Source: Ceratorhiza oryzae-sativae
Lineage: Eukaryota; Basidiomycota; Agaricomycetes; Cantharellales; Ceratobasidiaceae
Direction: 5' to 3'
Length of the DNA stretch: 64,000 nt
Assembly (NCBI GenBank): GCA_030998015.1
Contig: JARWMV010000253.1
Span: forward strand, 62,001-126,000
The notes beneath the pieces were generated by a model. That model was given only the letters and a program-made list of their open reading frames with translations, was not told where the DNA came from and did not search any database. The translations under genes were made by a program, and so were the position numbers. Shown piece after piece: positions 36,599-45,611 of this stretch (positions are counted from its first letter, which is position 1; the number at the start of each line of letters is the position of its first letter).

Positions 36599-36958
36599 CT
36601 ACCTTACATCAGACTTCTTTAAAAACACCCACGTCAACTGTCCAGGAACTACTCCCAATTTCTCCGCCCCAATTTTGTATTTCAGATCCTCCTGTGTCTC
36701 CTCCCCGCTCCTGTGATCAGCTTCTGGTGGGACAAAGACATAGTAGAATTTGCCCTTCATGTTGATGGCTACGATCTCACAATTAAGCAAGTCAGACAGG
36801 ATGGCTAGGATGTTGGGTGCCGCCATTACGGAATGGAAAGTCTTTCTCCAATCTTTGCCAAGAAGTTTTACTGTCGTCTGCTCCGCAACTAGACTGTGCT
36901 CTTCGATCAGGTAACCAGCAAAGTGGGAATAATTGGACCTAATAATTTGCTTGAACTA
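36599..36958 (-). CDS. Unidentified ORF/exon, CpG-rich
   Basis: The minus frame is open from a plausible acceptor (TGTAG just above 36958) to the stop at 36599. It reads NYSHFAGYLIEEHSLVAEQT, KLLGKDWRKTFHSVMAAPNI and ILSDLLNCEIVAINMKGKFY. A GTAAGT donor 36 nt further upstream would join it to sequence that ends at the fold-back element at 37025, so the gene may be interrupted by that element. The stretch starting MAAPN (75 codons) could be a short protein by itself. No family recognised; absence of decay suggests recent function. Confidence 0.4.
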
Positions 36959-37024
36959 CAGCCCCCCTCAAAATAATAGGCCAGACTTACATTGTGGGAT
37001 GGGATGAGGAATGGGTTGAACGTA

Positions 37025-38360
37025 CACTGCCCTGCAAAATGATTGACCCACGTGACCCTAAAATGCACTTGTTGCCCATAACAGTACAAGAGACGCAGCT
37101 GCTGCTACAATAATAATAACATAGATTGTATAAATCTGTAGCTATCGAATAAAAAAAAACTACAGAAATCCATAAGCAGGATGCTGAGAAACAGGCAGAT
37201 AAGCGACAAGAGGTGGGTCAATCATTTTGCCTTAGAGCATCAGACCAAAAGTATCAATGAGATTTTAGGGCAAGGACTCGGACAAAAAATCTCATAAAAT
37301 TAGATCATTATGCACTATGGTAAGGGAGCGATATTACATATACCAGGAGTCTAGATGTTATGAATTGAATCTGTAATAGTGGTGACTGGTTATGCCAGGT
37401 GTTAGCTGATAACATTTTAACCTATTTGAAAAGTGCCCTATACACACTAAGAAAAGCTGTAGAGCGGTGCGGATTTAGTAGTTTTAGCCCTACTTTGAAG
37501 CGCTCTGAAAGGAATGAAGGCGTTTAGAGCCGAACAAAGAAAATGCGAGCAATACCCGCTCAGATGAACGCACTAAAGCGAAGCACCAATGCGGCACATG
37601 TGGACAAAACTTCGCGCGCAAGTGCGCTTTATGCCATAGTATAAGTGTGCCAAGTATCAGCCCGATATGCTCAAAACTGCAAGTGCTGCACACACGCCAT
37701 GCCGAAAATAGTGTTTCAGGACAGTGTGCTTCCATCAAACCAAGATCAAACCTCAACAACCAACCAAGCGGCCTGTTCAGCACTTGCAGTTTTGAGCGTA
37801 TCGGGCTGATACTCGGCACACATATACTATGGCATACAGCGCACTTGCAGGTGAAGTTTCGTCTGCATGTGCCACATTGGTGCCTCGCTTTAGTGTGTTC
37901 ATCTGAGCGGGTATTGCTCGCATTTTCTTTGTTCGGCTCTAAACGCCTTCATTCCTTTCAGAGTGCTTCAAAGTAGGGCTAAAACTACTAAATCCGCACC
38001 GCTCTACAGCTTTTCTTAGTGCGTATAGGGCACTTTTCAAATAGGTTAAAATGTTATCGGCTAACACCTGGCATAACCAGTCACCCCTATTACAGATTCA
38101 ATTCATAACATCTAGACTCCTGGCATATGTAATATCGCTCATTTACCATAGTGCATAATGATCTAATTTTATGAGATTTTTTGTCCAAGTCCTTGCCCTA
38201 AAATCTCATTGATACTTTTGGTCTGATGCTCTAAGGCAAAATGATTGACCCACCTCTTGTTGCTTATCTGCCTGTTTCTCAGCATCCTGCTTATGGATTT
38301 CTGCTATGGGCAACAAGCACATTTTAGGGTCACGTGGGTCAATCATTTTGCAGGGCAGTG
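37025..38360. mobile_element. Fold-back Tc1/mariner-like element, 1.34 kb palindrome
   Basis: Flanked by TA on both sides, with ends CACTGCCCTGCAAAATGATT perfectly inverted. Nearly the whole element is one inverted repeat: left arm 37025-37688, right arm 37778-38360, spacer about 89 bp. The left arm has about 80 bp extra near 37082-37163. Because of the palindrome, mirror-image ORFs appear on both strands (37490-37819 minus, 37647-37976 plus). These are not credible genes. Each arm holds an outer and an inverted inner copy of GCAAAATGATTGACCCAC (37034, 37213; 38236, 38334). There is no transposase, so it would need one from a relative such as the Tc1 at 57259. Confidence 0.85.
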
Positions 38361-38476
38361 TAGCTTCACACCTGCTGTTTTTTGTGCTGCCACGATCAAG
38401 GTGATCAAGGTGGCACCATAGCAACAGGTCTTTGACAGCATTCGGCAATTATGTGGCAATACATTTGCTCCCCTGA

Positions 38477-38790
38477 GTGGCAATGAATTTGCTCCCAAGG
38501 GTGGCAACCATAGGGCTGGTCACAGTTGGGAACACATGGGTTGAAGAACTGGTGCCACCTGAGGATGCAGATCAGGGGTTGTGTTTCTACCCTGTCCCTG
38601 AGATTCTCCTTGCTGCAACTCCCACCACCAGCTGTATTGCAATTAGTGATCTTGTTGAGCAGCAAGACATGCTTGACCTCCAGAGGTCTCTCAACTTGTA
38701 CATACAAAAAACCAACCCTGGGTGTTACCTCTCACTCCTTACTTGGCCTGGAAACTACTGTCATGACCTGGTCTTCATCAGCAAAATCAA
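38477..38790 (+). pseudogene. Unidentified exon-like ORF
   Basis: An open plus frame (LVTVGNTWVEELVPPEDADQ, later DLVEQQDMLDLQRSLNLY) ends near a GTATAC donor-like site. It is CpG-poor and no family is recognised. It lies between the fold-back element and Chromo-B. Confidence 0.3.
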
Positions 38791-39183
38791 GGTATACTAT
38801 AGTGTGCTACATAGTACAAAATAGTATGTTTAGTAGGAAATATTGAAATATAGATGCTCGTATTTGATGCTTGCCATGTATACATGCAGTTTCTACAGCT
38901 TACTATTTTTCTCATAGAAACATACTATTGGTTTACCTATGGGGTTACTACCCTCCACTTCTATTCTGCTTTTTACTTGTCTTCCAAGTACAATTTCCCA
39001 GTAGTTCTGTTTCTACTCCACTGTAGTATGTTCTTGCACTGTGGCTTAAAGTTATTGTTAAGCCATGGAATCATTGTGGGTGAGTGCTTGCTTGGTTGCT
39101 GTGGTTAGAATTAATCTCTTAGATTAGTGACATGTGTGTTTATGTGTCATATAATTTTATTATCTATCCACCACTGTGGTATA

Positions 39184-39836
39184 TGTTGTGACCCTCTGGA
39201 TGCTACCTTGCAAATCACTTAAGTAGTGGCTATGTTGACAGTTTGGTGTTAGGCAGTATATATTGAGTGTTCTAGTTACAGTGTTTGCTATGGTCTATGG
39301 TGGTTGACAAGATAAAGCAAGCTGACGTGTCCAGTCTTGCTTTATCCTCCTTATATATGCCTGTGGTTGTGGTGGCTGTGGATGTATTATTTAAGCACAA
39401 TCTGCAGTAGGTACAGGTTATGTATAGTACCATGGGTTAGGTAATTGTTTATCTTAAGTTTGTGCAGCTCTGAATCTTATTGAGCTGCACAAGGTCTGAG
39501 GGGTAAGCACTGAGGTCATGTGATCCTGCTGTAAGTGCCAAGATCATGTGACAACTTGCTCCTCGCTCCATGTAACAATGGAGAGAAATGCTGGAGCAAG
39601 TTCAGTGTAACCACCATAAGTGCTGGTTAAGTGCTGAGGTCATGTGACAACTTGCTCCTTGCTCCAAGTAACAATGGAGAGAAATGCTGGAGCAAGTTCA
39701 GGGTAACCACTGTAAGCACCAGTCAAGCACCAAGATCACATGACCTTGTTTATGGCTTGTTCTGCTTAGGAAAAAAGGCCATAAGTCCATAAACATATTT
39801 GGTTACTCTGTTATGTCTGTTTGATGGGTCATAACA
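39184..39836 (-). repeat. 3' LTR of Chromo-B
   Basis: 653 bp, TGTTGTGACCC ... GGGTCATAACA; the ends form an 11-bp imperfect inverted repeat. It contains duplicated U3 blocks with decayed TCACGTGA motifs. Confidence 0.93.
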
Positions 39837-39850
39837 TTATCCCCCCCTTT
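39837..39850 (-). other. Polypurine tract of Chromo-B
   Basis: AAAGGGGGGGATAA on the minus strand immediately before the 3' LTR. Confidence 0.8.
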
Positions 39851-39918
39851 GGACATGTCTTGGGGGACCTCAAGACATGATTTAGATCCTTTATGCAAAA
39901 GGAATCTCATGCACCAAG

Positions 39919-40013
39919 GAGGTTAAGGGTGCTGGACTCAAACCAACAACCTTTTGGCTGATTGAGTATTGTGCAATGTGGTGAGGCTGAGTCAGGCTAG
40001 ACCCCTTAACCTC
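39919..40013 (-). other. tRNA-like hairpin with B-box
   Basis: On the minus strand GAGGTTAAGGG and CCCTTAACCTC close a 95-nt unit. Near its 3' side lies GGTTTGAGTCC, a CpG-decayed match to the Pol III B box, preceded by an anticodon-arm-like stem. The A box is poor. It could be a tRNA pseudogene or a tRNA-derived SINE head. Confidence 0.3.
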
Positions 40014-40086
40014 TATGTTACATGAGATTGTTTTTCTTTCTTTTGTTATGGAGGTTATCCAGGGGTGAGGAGTCATCTGCTTCTTC

Positions 40087-41475
40087 TCAGAATGCCCCAA
40101 CTGTTTGGATGGGCATAGCAGGAGTTGTACAATATGATAAATTATTCTGAGGGAATACAAAGAATGGTTTTCCCCCTGAGTACACCCATTCTACATTTTT
40201 TGAAACCCATAAGTCCCCCTCTTCCCCCTCTATGTCTGACCAACACTTCATGATTGATGACTGGCTATCTCCCAGAATAACTGTTGGCTGTACCTTCATT
40301 GATTTCACATGTGTGCACCTGCCTGTGAAGTCCACCTCATACTGGCTCAGGGCCTTCAGCAAGTACTTCCTGTTTGACTGGACCATGTTGTCCAAGATCC
40401 AAATGTAAGCATCTTCTGACAAGTTCCCCACATTCCACACATTGCACATCTGGCTGTGGCAGCCTTTGGATCATGCATATGCTGTTTTCCCTGTTCCAGT
40501 CTCTCCTTCTATTACCAGGATGCAATGGTGCACACCTCTTCCCCTCTTCTCAACTTCCTCAGCAAACCATCTGTCTGCTTGGTCAATGTGCTCCCAGTCT
40601 CCCAGGACCTCTAACTCCACAGGAATTGCAGGCATGCAACCCTGGTCTTCCTTGTATGTGTACTCAGCATATGCTCATACCAAGTTCCACTATGTCACCA
40701 TCTGGAGGGGGTGGAGGTGCTTGAATGCCTGGTAGTACTCCTGTTTCGTCACCAAGGCGACAATCTCTGTCCCATCCTCCAAGTCTGCCTCCATCCTAGA
40801 CCGTTTTCTGCCCTTTCCCTTCACCAAGATCCCCTCTAACCTTTCCAAGGTCAGATCCCCTGCCATTGAATCCTCTATCTCCTCACCATTAGCTCTGACA
40901 TCCTTCCAGAGATAGTTGAAGGCATCCCTTGCCAGGTTGCCTCCTGGCCCATCCTTGAGGTCCTTGGGCAGAATGTTGGGGTGTTGCCCCTCAAAGTCCC
41001 AGAACCCCATGTTCTGGGTGTTCCACCTGGCCTTCTGTTCCTGACTGATGGAGAGGGTGTGGACATGCAGGGGCCAGGTCAGGTTGTAGTTCAGCTCTTC
41101 CAGGTTGTGCCATTCAACCATGGCTAAAGTCGCCCAGTGATTGGGCTGATGGCAGCAGAACGCCTCATATCAGGCGACAAGCCCACTTGAGGGCTGATCG
41201 CGTAGCTTCAACCAGGTCAGCAGCACTGCCCTGGTCTGGACACGGAATCGGGGGGCAGTGTGGTTTTGGTCAGCTCTTTGGACCCATGATCCATCAGCGT
41301 AGGCTGCATAGAAGCAGGTGAGGGGGCTTGGCTTGATCCCAAGGGTGCCAGCAATGGCAATGCTGACCTCCACCCTGCACTTAATTTGTTTGGCTGGGGT
41401 GTTCCCATGTTCAAGCCATCTTTGCTTAGCATTGTTGGTGTTTTTAGAGGTAGATGCGTCTTGTGGGGAGGGCAT
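40087..41475 (-). pseudogene. rep: Geminivirus/CRESS-type Rep protein fossil (HUH endonuclease + SF3 helicase)
   Basis: One continuous 463-codon frame has four stops (41170-41172 TGA, 40690-40692 TAG, 40675-40677 TGA, 40471-40473 TGA) and no frameshift. The N-terminal half has rolling-circle motif I (RFRVQTRAVLLTW), an HUH-like HVH (WPLHVHTL), the conserved FWDFEGQHPNI block and motif III (NYLWKD, Tyr and Lys three apart). The C-terminal half has Walker A GETGTGKT at 40483-40506, a Walker B-like YIWILDNM and a motif C-like PTVILGDS with Asp where Asn is usual. Order and spacing match geminivirus-like and genomovirus-like Reps, which are known as endogenous copies in fungi. The last TGA lies where Arg follows Walker A in relatives. 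It starts at ATG 41475 on the same strand as the retrotransposon. No functional protein is possible as it stands. Confidence 0.75.
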
Positions 41476-41896
41476 GAGATGATAGCCCCTTTTACCCCCA
41501 AAGGCATCCCCTAGATATACCTTCTCTGGTTGTTGTGGTCACGTGGTTTCCTGATGTAGGCTTGTGCTGGTTATGATGCATCTCCAAGGGGTGCCCTTCC
41601 TGCATTCCCCCATGTCAGCCTTGTTCCTTGCTACGCTCAGGGCCTCTGCTCCTCCATCTTCAGTCAGTGCCCCCTCTCTGACCCCTCTGGTAGTTAGGGG
41701 ATAGTGTATATTCACATGACTAGGCTAGGTCATGTGATTCCTGTGCTTTGTTGTTTGTTTTCTGGCAGATAGTCACATGTCCATTTGTGTCACCTGACCA
41801 GGCTTTGTTTTGATGTTTGTGCAAGTTATTGTGTTGCCCTGTGATTTTTTAATGTTTGTGGTTTTTGTTGTTTCCCTTCCTCATCCTGTCTTTACT
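41476..41896. other. Intergenic region between Rep and ORF-Y
   Basis: 421 bp between divergent ORFs. No TAATATTAC-type nonanucleotide on a hairpin was found. It has a CACGTG box near 41541 and two CACATG/CATGTG boxes near 41717-41740. It would be the place for a bidirectional promoter or replication origin if the cassette came from a circular ssDNA element. Confidence 0.35.
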
Positions 41897-42429
41897 ATGC
41901 ACATTATTTCCCTCAACTACAATCCCCTTGACTGCACCTGCTGGTCTCTCCCTGAGGGGGAGTACTGTGCCTATTGCAACACTGTGTGCAACACCTCCCT
42001 TGAGGACTTCTATGAAGGTGTTGGGGACTGGCACTTCCTTGGGGTGCCAGGTACATGTGCTTCTTCTCTGCCAGTCTCTTGTTACTTACTTGCTCTGTAG
42101 AAGAGTGCATGCTCCTCAATGGTTGGGCCCATGAGGCCACCCTTGAGTGTGTCTGGGCACTTGTAGATCAGGACTACAAGTCCTTTGAGGAGCAGTCTCA
42201 CCAGGCTGCTCTTGCCAAATTCTTTGAGGAGGGCTCTGCTCCCTTGTTTGATGAGGCTTCGCCCTTTGCAGCATCTGGTTCTGGGTGTTTCCAGAACTAC
42301 ATGGCTGACTTCCCAAGGGGGGAGGCCCCTTGGTTGCAACCCACCACCCAGTCAGTTGTTTGGTCTGATAAGAAGGATAAGAAGGACAAGAAGCCCTACA
42401 CCCAGCCCCTCAAGGGCAAGTGTAAATAG
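41897..42429 (+). CDS. ORF-Y, intron-containing gene antisense to Chromo-B
   Basis: Two exons, 41897-42050 and 42101-42429, joined in phase by a 50-nt intron (GTACAT...TCTGTAG). They give 160 codons without a stop, in contrast to its decayed neighbours. The N-terminus is Cys-rich (CTCWSLPEGEYCAYCNTVC); the middle is acidic and aromatic (LEDFYEGVGDWHFLGVP, FEEQSHQAALAKFFEEG); the C-terminus is very basic (KKDKKDKKPYTQPLKGK). The paired Cys could bind zinc. No family recognised. Its intron survives because it runs against the retrotransposon transcript. The orientation opposite to Rep recalls the ambisense layout of CRESS genomes, but a capsid relationship cannot be shown. Confidence 0.55.
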
Positions 42430-42500
42430 AGAGTAACATGTATTAGGCTTTGAAAAGAAATTCTTTTACATTTGAGAAAAATCTGTGAGAGGCAAAGTGG

Positions 42501-43463
42501 TCATATGGGGGCTGGTTCCAACAGTGGCACCTCTTCCAGAGCTTTGACAAGCTTGTTTTCCCACTGGTCCCAGTCCTGTTTGGCTCCTTCAATGGCTGGG
42601 TCTGGGGTGGGTTCCTTTATTTCCAGCTTTGCTTCTTCCTCAGCAACAACCAGTGATTCTAGGCTCAATGTAAGGCTTGTCATGTCTGTGTCATAGTTGG
42701 TGTTTTTGTTTGGGTGCACCTTCACCCAATTTCAGAAGTCGCTCATGTTTGCCTGCTTTGTCCTGATAGCAGTAAACATTTCATCAGTGGTGGTTGCTTT
42801 GAGCAGTCCCACATACAGTGTGGCTGGTGTCAACTTCCATTCTTCCAACAATGCCTTGGCCTGGTGCTCCACCTCCCAGTCCCCCCTGTCTGCCATTTGG
42901 CCTGAGGCCCTCCTCTGTTGTCTTGCTGCCTTGGCCACCATGTTGACTGTTGGTCCCACAATATTGTTGATGACATACATTGGTGTTCTTAGCAAGGTGT
43001 TTCTTGTTGTTGGCTTCTGGCTTCCATGCCATATCAGGACCCCTAACCTGGGATCCAGGTACTTGTCATTGTCAATCCAGTTCCTTTCATCCCTTAACTT
43101 CTTTGGGATGTACACTAGGTTAGCCCCTGGCAACAGTTGCTTGGCATACCTCTGGGTGTCTTCCACACTAGAGCAGTACATCCCTAGTTTAGGACAATTT
43201 CCCCTGCCATGGTAGGGTGCTGGCCACCTAGTGGTGGGTGGCTGCCAAAATGGGACCACCTGATTTTCAATGAGTGGCATGTAGCAGTTGGGATGTGCAA
43301 CTGGGTGAGTGATGAAAGGCATGTTTTGAGGTTTTTTGCAGGTGTGTTGTGGTGCAAGTGAGGTGGTAGAGCAGGCTCTGGCCTTTCTCAGGTATCCTGG
43401 ATAGCTCATTTTAAAGCCTTCTAGATCCTTGTTTGGTTCTCTTTGGTCTGCCTTTTGAGTCAT
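42501..43463 (-). pseudogene. ORF-X, extra ORF directly after pol in Chromo-B
   Basis: 321 codons from ATG 43463, with one TGA at 42732-42734. The ATG lies one base after the pol stop (TGA-G-ATG), so it could be reached by termination-reinitiation. Segments include PFWQPPTTRWPAPYHGRGNC, PRLGVLIWHGSQKPTTRN and a C-terminal acidic helix with WDQWENKLVKALEE. I recognise no enzyme motif. Chromoviruses normally end at the chromodomain, so this is an accessory gene of the element. Confidence 0.5.
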
Positions 43464-43464
43464 C

Positions 43465-43890
43465 TCAGGATTGACTTGTCTTGACTGGCATTGGTGCATC
43501 TGGTAAGCACCTTTGCAAGTCATTTAGAACCTCTTTCATGTCAGCAAACTTGCTGGCACATTCCATTGTGTCTTCTATTGGGTCATAGCCCTTCCATCTG
43601 ATTTGGTAAAACAGCTTGCCATTCTGCCATTCATAATTTGCAATGTGGTCCACCTTGTACTCCTCCTCTCCTTCTTCTGTTATGATTGGTGGTGGTTTGG
43701 CCTGCCTTCTTTGGAAGTCTTTATCTTCTGTGAATGGCAAGAGGAGATTCACATGGAATACATTATGTACATGTATGGTTTTAGGTAAGTCCAGGTGATA
43801 CACATGGGACAAGATCTTCTCTGTGATTTCAAAAGGGCCCCCTTTTTGGTTCCAATTTCTTGGAGGGTCTCTTGGACAAGAGGTTTGTTT
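43465..43890 (-). pseudogene. pol: Pol C-terminal remnant with chromodomain, Chromo-B
   Basis: From the GPFEITEKI stretch through HVYHLDLPKTIHVHNVFHVN (the typical post-integrase GPY/F region) to a chromodomain (EYKVDHIANYEWQNGKLFYQ, IRWKGYDP) ending at TGA 43465-43467. The expected aromatic of the TWEP motif is altered (DTMEC). Upstream it joins gag sequence directly, in a different frame, at about 43865-43900. Everything from the gag zinc knuckle to integrase is deleted. Confidence 0.8.
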
Positions 43891-45491
43891 CCCCCTTGTT
43901 TGTACCTTGCTGGTGCCCAGGTTGAATTTGATGAATTGCCAGTCTTTGCATTCATTTTCTGGTTTGCAAACTGCATGTCATCCATTTTGCAGGCAAAGTT
44001 GATTAGTTGATCTAGGGTATATGATGGTCCTTCAGCCTCATTTGCCAGTACTTCAATCCTCAAGATCTCTTGTTGTACTTCAGGTTTTAACCCTTCCCTG
44101 AATTGGTCCTTGAGGGCCTCCTGGTTCCAGTCTACCTCTTGGATCAGGATCTGGAATTGGGTAGCATAATCCAATGCACTCTTGGTTTGCATTAACTTCC
44201 TTAGCTTCCGGATGGTCTTTTCCTTTATGACTGTGTCATTAAAGGCATCCAGGAATCCCTTCCTGAAATCCTTCCAGGATGCAAGGATCCCTGTGCATTC
44301 GCCTGTTAGTAGTTTCCAGCAGTAAGGTTGTGCCCAGTTTGCTGCTTCCCTGTCCTCCATATTCATTAACACAGCAGATATCTTTTTTCAGATGTCAAAG
44401 GCTGATTCGTCATAGTTGGCAAAGAAAAGTTCCATGCCGATTATGAAGTTCTCTGCTTCCTTCCCTTTTTTCCTGTTAAATTTGCTGGGTCTTCCTAGTC
44501 GCACCTCCTTAGGAGTGTGGTTTGTGGCAAGGGTAGGTTGGTTTGCTTGAGATGGAGGTTCTGTTCAGGGTCTTATTGTGGACTCAGCCTGGGGGGTTCT
44601 TCCCAGAAAGGGTGTTCATACTGGGGAGGCTGAGGGGGATTGTGAGGCACTTCCTATGACCACCCTAGTGCTTCCCCTGGTCTCTTCTGTCCTTTCCCTT
44701 GGCCTTCCTGCTTCAGTTGTTTTCTGGAGCTCATTTCCTAGATTGGTTACCCATTGTTCTAGTGCAGTCAGGATCTCCCAAGTGTTTTCAGTTTTCTTCT
44801 CTAAGCTTTCAAGCTTTTGCTCTTGTGTTCCCAATACCTGGTTTATTTCCATGGAGATGTCCTTTAATTCTTTTATCAGGTTCCCCATTTCCACTTTTAG
44901 GTTGTCCTGGTTCTTTGCCACATAGAGGACATTTTTGTTGGATGTTTCCATTGAACTTACCATCCAGTCCATGTTTCCTTCTTGCCAAGTTAGTGACATT
45001 TGACACTGATTTATATTTGTGATTGCCTTTTCTAGTTCCCTATGGTTATTGTCTCTAAGTTCCTTGAGCCCTGCCCTGATGGCAGTGGCAATGGTGTGAA
45101 TAGGGTTGGCAGTGGTTATGGCTCTGGAACCTGGCTGGGGTTGTGTCCTTGCCTCTTCCACCAAGGCTGTGCCTTGTTTGTATATGGTTCAGGTCATATC
45201 TTCTACCTCATCCCTCTCTGGATTTGAGATATCTTCTGGGTCTGGATTTATCAGGAGAGTTGGCAGTTGAGGGCTGCAGAGTGTTATTCCCCCTATTTGC
45301 CCTCCCAGGGTGGGGGCCCAAGTGGGGTTAGGTTGAGCCACTGGTTGTGGATTTTGTGGCAACCCCCCCAGCATTCCTTGGAGGGTTTCATCTGGGTTAC
45401 CTTTGGCCTCTGGGGAAGTAACAGGCTTGGGTGATTGTGGTCTACTATTTGCCACTCTGCTTTGAGCTTGAGTTTGTGGTCTCTGTGACAT
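43866..45491 (-). pseudogene. gag: Gag, Chromo-B
   Basis: The frame starts at 45491 (MSQRPQTQ) with a Pro/Gln-rich N-terminus. A coiled-coil segment follows (about 44820-45000, EINQVLGTQEQKLESLEKK), then a Retrotrans_gag domain (44372-43950, WKDFRKGFLDAFND, LMQTKSALDYATQFQIL, LKDQFREGL). In-frame stops at 45189 and 44616 and at least one more before 44372 interrupt it. The C-terminal zinc knuckle is lost at the deletion junction. Confidence 0.85.
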
Positions 45492-45597
45492 AGTTTCTTT
45501 GTGTTCTCTTATGTATCACAGGAGTTAGCTTGTTTCTTGTGTACTCAGCCCTTGGTATCTGTGCAGTATACTTATGTTTGCCACTAGTTAAGTTAAG

Positions 45598-45609
45598 AGC
45601 TTGCTTTAT
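45598..45609 (-). other. Self-priming primer binding site, Chromo-B
   Basis: ATAAAGCAAGCT on the minus strand, two bases inside the 5' LTR. Its exact complement AGCTTGCTTTAT lies in the LTR at 45740-45751, 33 nt after the TATA box at 45777-45785. Confidence 0.7.
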
Positions 45610-45611
45610 AA

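Noticed and set aside
37490..37976. Two 109-codon ORFs on opposite strands with nearly the same protein
   Set aside because: They are mirror images created by the palindrome of the fold-back element; low-complexity content and no domain.
41476..41896. Possible geminivirus-like replication origin next to Rep
   Set aside because: No TAATATTAC-type nonanucleotide or stem-loop iterons could be found, so no origin is claimed.
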